From contig NZ_CP104302.1 in NCBI RefSeq assembly GCF_025215495.1, positions 992,001-1,056,000 on the forward strand: 64,000 nucleotides of DNA. Reading direction: 5' to 3'. This stretch comes from Mycolicibacterium brumae. Lineage in GTDB: Bacteria; Actinomycetota; Actinomycetes; Mycobacteriales; Mycobacteriaceae. The position numbers were made by a program, and so were the translations under genes. Below are positions 45,882 through 53,836 of the stretch, in pieces; position 1 is the first letter of the stretch, and every line of letters starts with the position of its first letter. Below the pieces are notes generated by a model. It saw only the letters and a program-made list of their open reading frames with translations. It did no database searches and had not been told where the DNA came from.

Positions 45882-47105
45882 GTGGCGCATTCCATCGTGA
45901 TCGGCGCGGGGATGGTGGGTCTGGCCACCGCGTGGCATTTGCAGGAGCGCGGTGTCGAGGTCACCGTCATCGACCGCGCGGGTGTGGCAGCCGGGTCGTC
46001 CTGGGGCAACGCCGGCTGGTTGACTCCCGGCAAGGCGATCCCGCTGGCGGACCCGAGCCTGTGGACCTACGGTCCCACCGCGCTGCTGGATCCCGATGCG
46101 GCACTGCACGTTCCGCTGCGCGTCGACGTCAACCTGTGGTCGTTCCTGGCGCGTTTCGCCGCGCACGGCACCCGGCGGGCCTGGGACGCCACCATGGCCG
46201 CCCTCACCCCGATCGACAAGATCGCGCTGGGCTGCTTCGACGAGCTGTCCGCTGGCGGGGTCCAGGCATGGACCCGGGAGGGCCCGTTTGTGATCGGGTT
46301 CGCCCAGCCGTCGGACGCCACCGCGTTCCTGCGGGAGATCGAGGGCGCGCGGCGGCATGGTCAGGACGTGCCGCTCACCCCTCTAGACGATCCGCGCGAG
46401 CTGTGCCCGATCCTGTCGGAGCGGGCGACGGCCGCCTACCGGCTGGACGGTCAACGATTCCTCGAGCCGGGGCCGTACCTGGAGGCGCTCGGCGAGTCGG
46501 TGGTCGAGCGCGGGGCGAATCTGCGGGTCGGCGCCGCGGTCACCACCGTCGTCGGCGGTCCGCATCCGGCCGTCGTGCTGGCCACCGGGGAGCGGCTGGA
46601 GGCCGACTCGGTGGTCGTCGCCACCGGCGCGTGGCTGCCGAAACTGGCGCGCGGGCTCGGGGTGCGCACCCGCGTGCAGGCCGGTCGCGGCTACTCGTTC
46701 ACCGTGAAAACCGATGTGCCGGTTGAGCATCCGCTGTACCTGCCCAAGCAGCGCATCGCCTGCACCCCGTATCAGGGGCGGTTCCGGATCGCCGGGACCA
46801 TGGAGTTCCGTCGGCCCGACGAGCCGCCGCAGCCGCGCCGGATCCAGGCAATCGTCAACCAGGTTCGGGAACTGCTGACCGGGGTGGACCTCGACGATCG
46901 GCACGACGAATGGGTGGGCTCGCGTCCGGTCACCCCGGACGGGCTTCCGCTGGTGGGCGCGACCCGATCGCCCGGGGTGTTCGTCGGTGGGGGACACGGG
47001 ATGTGGGGCATCGTGCTGGGTCCGGCGACCGGGAAGATGCTGGCCAAACAGATCGTCACCGGGGAAGTGGACCCGACCATCGCCCCGTTCGACCCGCTGC
47101 GCTGA
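45882..47105 (+). CDS. FAD-dependent oxidoreductase, D-amino-acid dehydrogenase (DadA)-like
   Basis: 407 aa, DAO fold. The FAD-binding motif is IVIGAGMVGLATAWHLQERGVEVTVID at the N-terminus; the C-terminal GSRPVTPDGLPLVGATRSPGVFVGGGHGMWG is typical of DadA. It should deaminate D-amino acids with a quinone or other acceptor. The start is GTG at 45882, fixed by GGAGG 6 nt upstream. Its place after an EamA exporter and MocR regulator supports an amino-acid role; the exact substrate is open. Confidence 0.85.
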   Translation: MAHSIVIGAGMVGLATAWHLQERGVEVTVIDRAGVAAGSSWGNAGWLTPGKAIPLADPSLWTYGPTALLDPDAALHVPLRVDVNLWSFLARFAAHGTRRAWDATMAALTPIDKIALGCFDELSAGGVQAWTREGPFVIGFAQPSDATAFLREIEGARRHGQDVPLTPLDDPRELCPILSERATAAYRLDGQRFLEPGPYLEALGESVVERGANLRVGAAVTTVVGGPHPAVVLATGERLEADSVVVATGAWLPKLARGLGVRTRVQAGRGYSFTVKTDVPVEHPLYLPKQRIACTPYQGRFRIAGTMEFRRPDEPPQPRRIQAIVNQVRELLTGVDLDDRHDEWVGSRPVTPDGLPLVGATRSPGVFVGGGHGMWGIVLGPATGKMLAKQIVTGEVDPTIAPFDPLR

Positions 47106-47160
47106 GGGGCTGGACACGGCGATCGCTGCGGCGCGGACGGGCGGTACGATCAATGCCGTC

Positions 47161-47244
47161 GCGGGCGTGCTGAAATTGGCAAACAGGACGGTTTTAGGTG
47201 CCGTTGCTCGAAAGAGTTTGTGGGTTCGAGTCCCACCGCCCGCA
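47161..47244 (+). tRNA. tRNA-Leu (anticodon UAG)
   Basis: 84-nt class II tRNA. Acceptor GCGGGCG/CGCCCGC, D-stem CTG/CAG, anticodon stem ACGGT/GCCGT with loop TTTAGGT (anticodon TAG at 47195-47197), a long variable arm (TGCTCGAAAGAGTT) and T-arm GTGGG-TTCGAGT-CCCAC. The discriminator is A; CCA is not encoded. A TACGAT hexamer (47145-47150) is a plausible -10. It reads CUA and other CUN codons. No integrase gene is nearby. Confidence 0.95.
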
Positions 47245-47256
47245 CTACGCGCCGTC

Positions 47257-47712
47257 TCAACCGCAGGCGCAGAACTCGTTGCCCTCCGGATCGCGCATCA
47301 CCCACCAGCGACCCGCGGGCCCCTGATCCACAAGCCCCACCCGCGTCGCGCCGAGTTGCTCAAGGCGCAGGACCAGGGCGTCGAGGTCCCCGCCGTCGTC
47401 GTGCACATCGATGTGCAGGCGGTTCTTGCCCGCTTTCGGCTCCGAAATCTGCTGGAACAGGATCCGGCGGCCGTGCCCCACGCCGCTGAACGCGTCGAAC
47501 GGGTCATGGGGATGCCGGACCGCCGCGAGACCCGCGAACCGCTTGCCGCCGCCGTGCTCGGCCACCGCGGACTCCGGTAGCTGCCGCTCCGAGAGCAGGT
47601 GCTCGATCAGCGCGCTGGGGTCCTCGACCTGGTAGCCCAGCGCGTGCGCCCAGAAATCGGCGATCGCGTTGGCATCCGTGCAGTCGATGACCAGCTTCCA
47701 GTGCAGCGCCAC
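47257..47712 (-). CDS. VOC (glyoxalase-fold) family protein
   Basis: 151 aa with the paired beta-alpha-beta modules of the VOC superfamily (KLVIDCTDANAIADFWAHALGYQVED at the start, WWVMRDPEGNEFCACG at the end). LHIDVH and the final GNEF segment hold likely metal ligands, as in the actinobacterial glyoxalase-like group. Substrate unknown. GTG start at 47712 with TAGCAT 6 nt upstream. It is convergent with the tRNA gene, 12 nt away. Confidence 0.82.
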   Translation of the reverse strand: MALHWKLVIDCTDANAIADFWAHALGYQVEDPSALIEHLLSERQLPESAVAEHGGGKRFAGLAAVRHPHDPFDAFSGVGHGRRILFQQISEPKAGKNRLHIDVHDDGGDLDALVLRLEQLGATRVGLVDQGPAGRWWVMRDPEGNEFCACG

Positions 47713-47718
47713 AGCTTG

Positions 47719-47724
47719 ATGCTA
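47719..47724 (-). promoter_or_regulatory. -10 hexamer of VOC gene (leaderless)
   Basis: TAGCAT on the minus strand, 6 nt before the GTG. Confidence 0.5.
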
Positions 47725-47738
47725 GTCGACGGCTGAGG

Positions 47739-49229
47739 TCACTCCGGCCCGGAGAAGGTCAGACCCTCGCTGATCAGCGGGCCGTCCAGCAGGGCCTTGT
47801 CCTCGGCAAAACCCATCGACATCCGCCACGGCGCGTGATCGCCCTGCTTGGGCAACCAGCTAACCGACCGCTGCACATATCCGGCGCCGAAGTCCAACAG
47901 CGGGCGGGTTTCCATCCCGGGAGCGGCTTGCACGCAGGCGACGTCGTAACCGTGTTCGTCCATGTAGTCGAACAACTGGCACACGTACGGGCACAGGATG
48001 CCGACCTTCAGCGTCCAGGACGAGTTGGTGTAGCCGACGATGATCGACAGGTTCGGCACCCCCGACAACATGGTGCCGCGGTGCACCACACAGTCCGACA
48101 GGGTCACCGGCTTGCCGTCGACCGACAATGCCATACCGCCGAAAAGCTGCAGGTTCAGCCCGGTCGCCGTGACGATGATGTCTGCGTCGAGGTGGTCGCC
48201 GCTTTCCAGCTGGATCCCGGTCTCGTCGAACGTGACGATCCGGTCGGTGACCACATCGGCCTTGCCCTTGCGGATCGCGGTGAACAGGTCCGCGTTCGGG
48301 ACCGCGCACAGTCGCTGGTCCCACGGGTTGTACGGCGGGTTGAAGTGGGTGTCGACGTCGTAGCCGCGCGGCAGCGCCCGGGCGTTGACGAACCGGATGA
48401 GCTTGCGCGCGGCTTTCGGGTGGTTTTGGCAGAACGAGTAGATCATCCGACCCTTGCCGATATTGAACCGCCGCGCCAACGCGTAGCCGCGCTCATCCCC
48501 GAATGCCTTCTGCAGGCCGATGGCAACCGGATCCACCTTGGGCAGCGGCATGATGTAGCTCGGGGTGCGTTGCAGCATGGTGATTTTGGCGGTCTTGTCG
48601 GCCATCGACGGGATCAGCGTCACCGCCGTCGCGCCGCTGCCGATCACCACCACCTTCTTCCCGGCGTAGTCGAGGTCCTCCGGCCAATGCTGCGGGTGCA
48701 CGATCTGCCCCTGAAAGCGATCCCGGCCCTCGAAGACCGGCGTGTACCCCTCGTCGTAGTTGTAGTAGCCGGTGCCGGCGAAGATCCACCACGCGGTCAT
48801 CTGGAATCGCTCGCCGCTGTCGGACCGCTCGACGGTCACCACCCAGTGCCGCTTGGCGCTGTCCCAATCGGCGGCGACGACGCGCTGCCCGCAGCGGATC
48901 CTGTCCCGCAGCCCGTTCTCGTCGACGGTCTCCTGCAGGTAGGCCAGGATCTGGTGAGCGTCGGCGATCGCCTCCCGCTCCGTCCACGGCTTGAAGTCGT
49001 AGCCGAAGGTGTGCAGGTCGGAATCCGAGCGGATGCCGGGGTACTTGAACAGGTCCCAGGTGCCGCCGAGGCGATCGCGGCCCTCCAGAATCACGATGCT
49101 CTTCTCCGGATGCTCGACGGCCACATAGCGGGCGGCGCCGATGCCCGAGATTCCGGCGCCGACCACCAGGACGTCGACGTGCTCGACGGGGATTTCGGCG
49201 TCCGCGGTCTCGATGCTCGGGGTGCTCAT
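47739..49229 (-). CDS. Flavin-containing Baeyer-Villiger monooxygenase (EthA-like)
   Basis: 496 aa. FAD motif VVGAGISGIGAARYV, NADPH motif VIGSGATAVTL, and between them the Baeyer-Villiger fingerprint FQGQIVHPQHWP. It should insert oxygen into ketones using FAD, NADPH and O2. The sequence resembles M. tuberculosis EthA (489 aa), the activator of ethionamide, but several paralogs exist in mycobacteria and no EthR-like regulator is adjacent, so I do not give the name. The start is the ATG at 49229. Confidence 0.88.
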   Translation of the reverse strand: MSTPSIETADAEIPVEHVDVLVVGAGISGIGAARYVAVEHPEKSIVILEGRDRLGGTWDLFKYPGIRSDSDLHTFGYDFKPWTEREAIADAHQILAYLQETVDENGLRDRIRCGQRVVAADWDSAKRHWVVTVERSDSGERFQMTAWWIFAGTGYYNYDEGYTPVFEGRDRFQGQIVHPQHWPEDLDYAGKKVVVIGSGATAVTLIPSMADKTAKITMLQRTPSYIMPLPKVDPVAIGLQKAFGDERGYALARRFNIGKGRMIYSFCQNHPKAARKLIRFVNARALPRGYDVDTHFNPPYNPWDQRLCAVPNADLFTAIRKGKADVVTDRIVTFDETGIQLESGDHLDADIIVTATGLNLQLFGGMALSVDGKPVTLSDCVVHRGTMLSGVPNLSIIVGYTNSSWTLKVGILCPYVCQLFDYMDEHGYDVACVQAAPGMETRPLLDFGAGYVQRSVSWLPKQGDHAPWRMSMGFAEDKALLDGPLISEGLTFSGPE

Positions 49230-49331
49230 CGGCTAAGCATGGACTGGCGACGGGGTGGATGCGAGGACAATCGGCGTCTGAATTGAGGCCCAATGGCGCG
49301 CCGCGCCCGCGCGCGTCGGAAAAAGCCCAGC

Positions 49332-50216
49332 TCAGCGGGTAGGCAGGGTGACGATCAGCGAGCGGATCTCCCGAACGATGAGTTCGGGCTCGGTCATCGG
49401 GATGAGATGCCCGGACTCGCGGGCGATCACGTACTTTCCGCGGGCGCAGTGCGTGGCCCGGGTCAGGTGCGAGGCGTTCATCTGGTGCCGGACGAACTCG
49501 GGCATGCCGTCGGCGGCCAGTCCGCCGGAGATCACCGTCACCGGGATGTCGCCGAGGTCCGGGGGATGCTCGCGCCACTGCTCCAGTTCGTCGAGGAAGG
49601 TGAGCGCTTGACGCTCCTGGGTTTCCAGCACCCCGACGGTGAAGCCCTCATTGCGCAGGTCCTCGCGCACATCCTGCTCCGGGACCGCGTCGATCTGCTT
49701 GTCGAACAGCAGCGGGAGAACTCCGAGTCGGGCCAGCACCTTCCCGATGTCGAGGAAGACCTTCTCGCCGACCCGGAACGGCGTGCTGAACAGCATCTCC
49801 GCGGCCTCGTCGGTGGGGTCGACGAGAACCAGGCCGCGGACCTCGGCGGGCCGCCGCGCGGCCGCCAATCGCACGATCGGCCCGCCGGCGCTGTGGCCCA
49901 CCAGGACAAACGGGCCGGTGTTATCGCGGCTGAAGTGGTCGATCACGTCGCACAGGTCGTCGGCCATCCGGTCCAGGGTGCGCGACTCGGGATCCGGCTC
50001 GGAGTGCCCGAGTCCGGCGCGGTCATAGACGATGGCCCGGGTGAAGGGCGCGACACCGTGTTGAACCGCGGACCAGGAGGACCGGGTGGCGCCGGAGCCG
50101 GCCTCGAAAACCACGGTGGGACAGCCTGGTTCGGGGCCGGGCAGCAGCTGGGCGTAGAGCCGTCGCCCGTCGCGGGTGGGAACCCAGACCGGCTCGCCCT
50201 GGCTGTGCTGGGTCAT
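49332..50216 (-). CDS. Alpha/beta hydrolase
   Basis: 294 aa. The nucleophile elbow is VLVGHSAGGPIV, the oxyanion region VVFEAGSGATRSSW, and the C-terminal His lies in ARESGHLIPMTEPE; an acid follows the sixth strand (VDPTDEA). A general esterase/lipase-like fold, substrate unknown. The ATG at 50216 lies 2 nt after the stop codon of the upstream large membrane-protein gene, so the two are co-translated. Confidence 0.85.
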   Translation of the reverse strand: MTQHSQGEPVWVPTRDGRRLYAQLLPGPEPGCPTVVFEAGSGATRSSWSAVQHGVAPFTRAIVYDRAGLGHSEPDPESRTLDRMADDLCDVIDHFSRDNTGPFVLVGHSAGGPIVRLAAARRPAEVRGLVLVDPTDEAAEMLFSTPFRVGEKVFLDIGKVLARLGVLPLLFDKQIDAVPEQDVREDLRNEGFTVGVLETQERQALTFLDELEQWREHPPDLGDIPVTVISGGLAADGMPEFVRHQMNASHLTRATHCARGKYVIARESGHLIPMTEPELIVREIRSLIVTLPTR

Positions 50217-50218
50217 CG

Positions 50219-52747
50219 TCAGATCATGTTGTTGCGCGTCAGCCAGCGCATCACCGGCCAGCCGATGATCACCGGCAGCCAGCAGGTCAGGATGCGGTAG
50301 AGCAGCACCGCGGGCACCGCGACGCCCATCGGCACGCCGAACGCGGCCAGACCGCCGATCAACGCGGCCTCCACCGCGCCGACGCCACCGGGAGTCGGGG
50401 CCGCCGACGCCAGTGTTCCGCCGACCATGGTGACGACGGTGACCGTCACGAACGAGGTGTCCCCGCCGAACGCCCACACGCTGGCCCACAGCGCCAGTGC
50501 GGCGCCCAATGTCGTTGCGGCGCAACCGAGGATGATCAGTCCCAGCCGCTTGGGCTCGCGCGCCAGTTCGCGTAGGTCGACGAGCACCTCGGCGAGTTTG
50601 GGCGCCAGTTCGGTGCCCAACCAGCGGCGCAGCCGGGGCACGAACATGAACGTGCCCAGCACTCCGAGCGCGGCGCCGCCGAGCAGCCACAACACCGTCG
50701 CCGACGGCACGAAGCGCGACAGGTCGGTGCGCGCGCCGGCTGCCACGCTGAACACGAGCAGCAGCGCCAGGTGGGTGATGACCTGCACCGACTGCTGCAG
50801 TGCGACCGCGGTCGTCGCGCGCACCGCGCCCAGGCCGCCCTTCTGCAGGAACCGGGCGCTCAGCGCCAGGCCGCCGACGCCGGCCGGCGTGGTGGTGGCG
50901 GCGAAGGTGTTCGCGAACTGCATGATCGTCAGATTGCGGAAGCTCACCTGCCCGTCGGCGCAGGTCCACAGCGCCAGCGCGGCGCCGAGGTAGGTCATTA
51001 TCGACACGGCCAGCCCCAGTAGCGCCCACCACCAGTTGGCGCTGCGCAGTTCGGAGAAGAAGGTCGGCAGCGTGCTCAGGAACGGGTACGCCACGTACAC
51101 CAGGGCCACCAGCAGCACCAGCTGGATGATCTGGGAGCGGGTGAACCGGGTGATGGTCTCGGTCTGGATCTGATCGGCGCCGGTCTGCTTCTGCACCTCG
51201 TCGCGGGCCGCCGCCAGCAGCGCCGACTCGTCGGGCACCGCGCGGCGGATCCGCGGCGGCATGGCGGCCTTGGTCAGCCGGCGCGAAGCCCCCAACACCG
51301 CGTCGCGGCCGAAGACCTCGATCGCGGCGGTCACCGTCGGCTCGGCCCCGTACACCGCGGTGGTGGTCACCAGCAGCTGCGCGATATCGGCCTGCATGCC
51401 GACGTCGGTGGCGCCGAATTCGGCCTTGCCGAAGCCGCCGAACAGCACCGTGCCATCGTCGTCGGTGAGCTCGCTGACCCGAAGGTCGCCGTGCGAGATC
51501 TGCGCCTCGTGCAGTTTGGCCAGGCTCTGCCAGATCTGTTCGACGGGGACCTCGGTGTTGATCGGGCGGCCCCGGGCGGCGGTGCGGGCGTACAGCATCC
51601 AGCCGCGTTCCAGCGCCGACAGCGCGACCGTCGAGGTGTTGGCCAGGCCCAGGTCGCCGATCGCGACGGACATCAGCGCGCGGTGTTCGACGGCGCGCTG
51701 CATCGACGCGTGCAGCGGGGCGGTTTCGGAGCTGCGCAGCCGCAGTTTGCGCCAGAACTGGCGCAGCAGGCCGCCGCTGCGCTGGTTCGGCCCGTACAAC
51801 TCGATCAGCGCGGCGCCGGGCACCGGGCCGGACGGCTGCCACGGCATCCGGCGGGGGAACGGCCGGGTCGGCTTCGCCGGCTCCGGCTCCCGCGCCGCCG
51901 GCTCCTCCGGGCCGTCATCGGGGTCGGCCGGTAGTACCGCCGCGGCGTTCTCGGCGGGCGCCACCGCGATGCCCCCCGGGATCTGGTCGCTGCAGGTGGC
52001 CTGCAACACCAGGGCGCCGGGGCCTGCCGGACGCACCACCGTCAGCGCCGTCACCTGGTAGCCGCGGCGGGCCAACGCTCGAACCGCGCCCTCCAGCGGC
52101 ACCTCCAGAGCCGGGGTGCCCGACACCAGGATCACCAGCGCCCCGATGAACCAGCCGACCGCCAAACCGAGCAGCGAACGGGCCGGCACGACGGCGCTGA
52201 CCACCAGGTGGATCGGCACGAACGCGAGCAACAGGGCCCACCACCAGCGCCGCCAGCGTGACGGCAGCCAGGGGCCGGACACCGTGAGCATCGCGGCCAG
52301 CATGGCGATCCAGCGGGGATCGTCGAGGAATCGGGCCAGCACGGTGTCCAGCCGCTCGTCCATGTCGAAATGCCATTGCGGCGCGGCGAATCCGTTGGGG
52401 CTGATCGACAGTGACAGCACCGCCGCGGCGGCCGCGGCGGCGTAGGCGCCGAGCAGTTTCCACTGCCGTCCCGCGACCAGCCCGATCAGAATCGCGAACG
52501 GCAACGCCAGGATCGCGACGCCGTAGACCAGGTAGACGAGGTTGGACTGGGTGGGAGTGAGCACTCCGACGATGTCGGAGATGGATCGCTCCAACGCCTC
52601 CCAGTCATTGCGGGTGATGACCGAGCTGGTGACGATCACGGCCAGCAACATCCCGGACAGCCCGAGCCGGATCAGATCGTTGGTGCGACGGTTCCAGGGC
52701 AGCAGGAGTTTGCCGGTGACCGCGATATCGCGTCCGTCAACTCGCAT
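50219..52747 (-). CDS. Membrane pseudokinase fused to lysylphosphatidylglycerol-synthase-type flippase domain
   Basis: 842 aa in three parts. Residues about 1-210 hold several membrane helices. About 310-520 is a soluble segment resembling a protein kinase C-lobe: HGDLRVSEL near 420 matches the HGDLxxxN catalytic loop but lacks the Asn, and FGGFGKAEFG stands where a DFG would be, so it is probably inactive. About 540-842 is a UPF0104/MprF-like membrane domain with TTTPAGVGGLALSARFL and TPGGVGAVEAALIGGL. It resembles large conserved mycobacterial membrane proteins of unknown substrate. ATG at 52747; operon with an alpha/beta hydrolase. Confidence 0.78.
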   Translation of the reverse strand: MRVDGRDIAVTGKLLLPWNRRTNDLIRLGLSGMLLAVIVTSSVITRNDWEALERSISDIVGVLTPTQSNLVYLVYGVAILALPFAILIGLVAGRQWKLLGAYAAAAAAAVLSLSISPNGFAAPQWHFDMDERLDTVLARFLDDPRWIAMLAAMLTVSGPWLPSRWRRWWWALLLAFVPIHLVVSAVVPARSLLGLAVGWFIGALVILVSGTPALEVPLEGAVRALARRGYQVTALTVVRPAGPGALVLQATCSDQIPGGIAVAPAENAAAVLPADPDDGPEEPAAREPEPAKPTRPFPRRMPWQPSGPVPGAALIELYGPNQRSGGLLRQFWRKLRLRSSETAPLHASMQRAVEHRALMSVAIGDLGLANTSTVALSALERGWMLYARTAARGRPINTEVPVEQIWQSLAKLHEAQISHGDLRVSELTDDDGTVLFGGFGKAEFGATDVGMQADIAQLLVTTTAVYGAEPTVTAAIEVFGRDAVLGASRRLTKAAMPPRIRRAVPDESALLAAARDEVQKQTGADQIQTETITRFTRSQIIQLVLLVALVYVAYPFLSTLPTFFSELRSANWWWALLGLAVSIMTYLGAALALWTCADGQVSFRNLTIMQFANTFAATTTPAGVGGLALSARFLQKGGLGAVRATTAVALQQSVQVITHLALLLVFSVAAGARTDLSRFVPSATVLWLLGGAALGVLGTFMFVPRLRRWLGTELAPKLAEVLVDLRELAREPKRLGLIILGCAATTLGAALALWASVWAFGGDTSFVTVTVVTMVGGTLASAAPTPGGVGAVEAALIGGLAAFGVPMGVAVPAVLLYRILTCWLPVIIGWPVMRWLTRNNMI

Positions 52748-52815
52748 CCACCCTGGTCTTTCTACCTCGGTCCGCAGCTGGTCGGCGGTTCCCGAGTCAA
52801 TCTACTGGGTGGATC

Positions 52816-52821
52816 TAGCAT
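52816..52821 (+). promoter_or_regulatory. -10 hexamer of hypothetical gene (leaderless)
   Basis: TAGCAT, 6 nt before the GTG at 52828; no ribosome site. Confidence 0.5.
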
Positions 52822-52827
52822 GGTGGC

Positions 52828-53427
52828 GTGGCCGACGACGAACTCGAGCTGGTGTCCACCCCGCTGGGCAGGCTGTGGCTGTGGCTGGCAGTCGGGGCGG
52901 CGCTGATTTTGCTGGTCGGGCTGATCACGGTGATCGCCACCCGTGAGCCGGAGTCCGACGGCAATCCGTCGACGCCGGGCGCCGCGGCGGGGACCACCAC
53001 CACGACGGTCTCCATGCCGGCCTTCGCCGAGATCGACGTCGTCGCCGACGATTACCAGGAGTCGCCCGGCTACTACCGGTTCAGCTATATGCAGACCCCG
53101 CTGCGGGAGTGCGCGATTTTCCCGGTGCGCGGGTCCGGTGACGACGCCGAACGAGGGTTGGCCTGCAATGTCGAGTTCCCGTCGAACACCGGTCCGGTGA
53201 CCGAGGGCCCGTTCCAGGGACCGCCGAACCAGGTGCTGATCGTGCCGCCGGACGGCCCGAAGAACTCGATCGGCGAAGGCGGGCCCGAGGCGGCGCCGGC
53301 GCTGCCGGAGCATCACCGGATCACGGTGGGATCGGTGACCTGCCTGGCGCTTCCCGACGACGGCGTCGACTGTCAGACCCCGACCGGCGGTTTCCGGTTC
53401 GAGGACGGGCTGCTGCACAAGCGCTGA
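52828..53427 (+). CDS. Membrane-anchored protein of unknown function
   Basis: 199 aa. One membrane helix (about residues 15-40, LWLWLAVGAALILLVGLITVIA) is followed by a Thr/Ser/Pro linker (AAAGTTTTTVSMP) and an extracytoplasmic domain of about 140 aa with cysteines in RECAIF, LACNVE, VTCLAL and VDCQTP, probably two disulfides. I do not recognise the family. The start is GTG at 52828 with a leaderless-type hexamer. Its last codons form the first copy of a 66-bp tandem repeat that continues past the stop. Confidence 0.78.
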   Translation: MADDELELVSTPLGRLWLWLAVGAALILLVGLITVIATREPESDGNPSTPGAAAGTTTTTVSMPAFAEIDVVADDYQESPGYYRFSYMQTPLRECAIFPVRGSGDDAERGLACNVEFPSNTGPVTEGPFQGPPNQVLIVPPDGPKNSIGEGGPEAAPALPEHHRITVGSVTCLALPDDGVDCQTPTGGFRFEDGLLHKR

Positions 53428-53587
53428 GGTTCAGCGAGGCTCGGCGGAGCTTGCGGAGCCGAGTCGAAGCTGGAACCGAACATCAAGCGCTCAGGTTCAG
53501 CGAGGCTCGGCGGAGCGTGCGGAGCCGAGTCGAAGCTGGAACCGAACATCAAGCGCTCAGGTTCAGCGAGGCTCGGCGGAGCGTGCG
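53419..53587. repeat. 66-bp tandem repeat, 2.6 copies
   Basis: Copies at 53419-53484, 53485-53550 and a partial one at 53551-53587. Copies 1 and 2 differ at only two positions. One difference changes the stop codon TGA of the preceding gene (in copy 1) to TCA in the later copies. The unit keeps the reading frame (22 codons) and can fold on itself (GGTTCAGC...GCTGGAACC outside, CTCGGC...GCCGAG inside). Confidence 0.85.
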
Positions 53588-53812
53588 AGCGGCCAAGGAC
53601 GGCACGTTTTCCTTGGCGAGCGGCCACCTACTGCACGTTTTCCTTCGCGAGTGGCCACCTAGCGCACGAGGGGCCAACGATGCACACAAAGGCCCAGGAC
53701 AGCCCTGCGCGAGGCGGACGCCATGGAGCCCTCGTGCGCTAGGTGGCCACTCTCGGAGGTTTTTGTGCCAGAACTGGCCACTGGGAAGGGTTTTCGTGCG
53801 CTACTTGGCCAC
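53585..53812. repeat. Head-to-head array of 31-nt repeats (three direct, three inverted)
   Basis: GAGTGGCCA-type units have their GGCC core at 53591, 53622 and 53653 (31 nt apart), then inverted units with the core at 53745, 53776 and 53807 (again 31 nt apart). Typical unit parts are GAGYGGCCACCTA, a GCACG core and TTTTCC. The innermost pair (53649-53672 and 53729-53752) is a perfect 24-bp inverted repeat with a 56-nt centre. This and the 66-bp repeat fill the 409-nt gap before the E1 gene; no CDS is credible. Confidence 0.8.
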
Positions 53813-53836
53813 TCAAGGGGTTCGCCGCCGGTGACG

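Noticed and set aside
47161..47244. tRNA-Leu as an integration (att) site of a mobile island
   Set aside because: No integrase, no repeat of the tRNA 3' end and no composition shift is seen on either side.
53419..53812. CRISPR array
   Set aside because: The 66-bp copies are tandem without spacers, the 31-nt units are degenerate and switch orientation, and no cas gene is present.
53451..53834. 127-codon open frame across the 66-bp repeats and the 31-nt array
   Set aside because: It is open only because the 66-bp unit is a multiple of three; there is no ribosome site, no family character, and the second half lies in inverted repeats.
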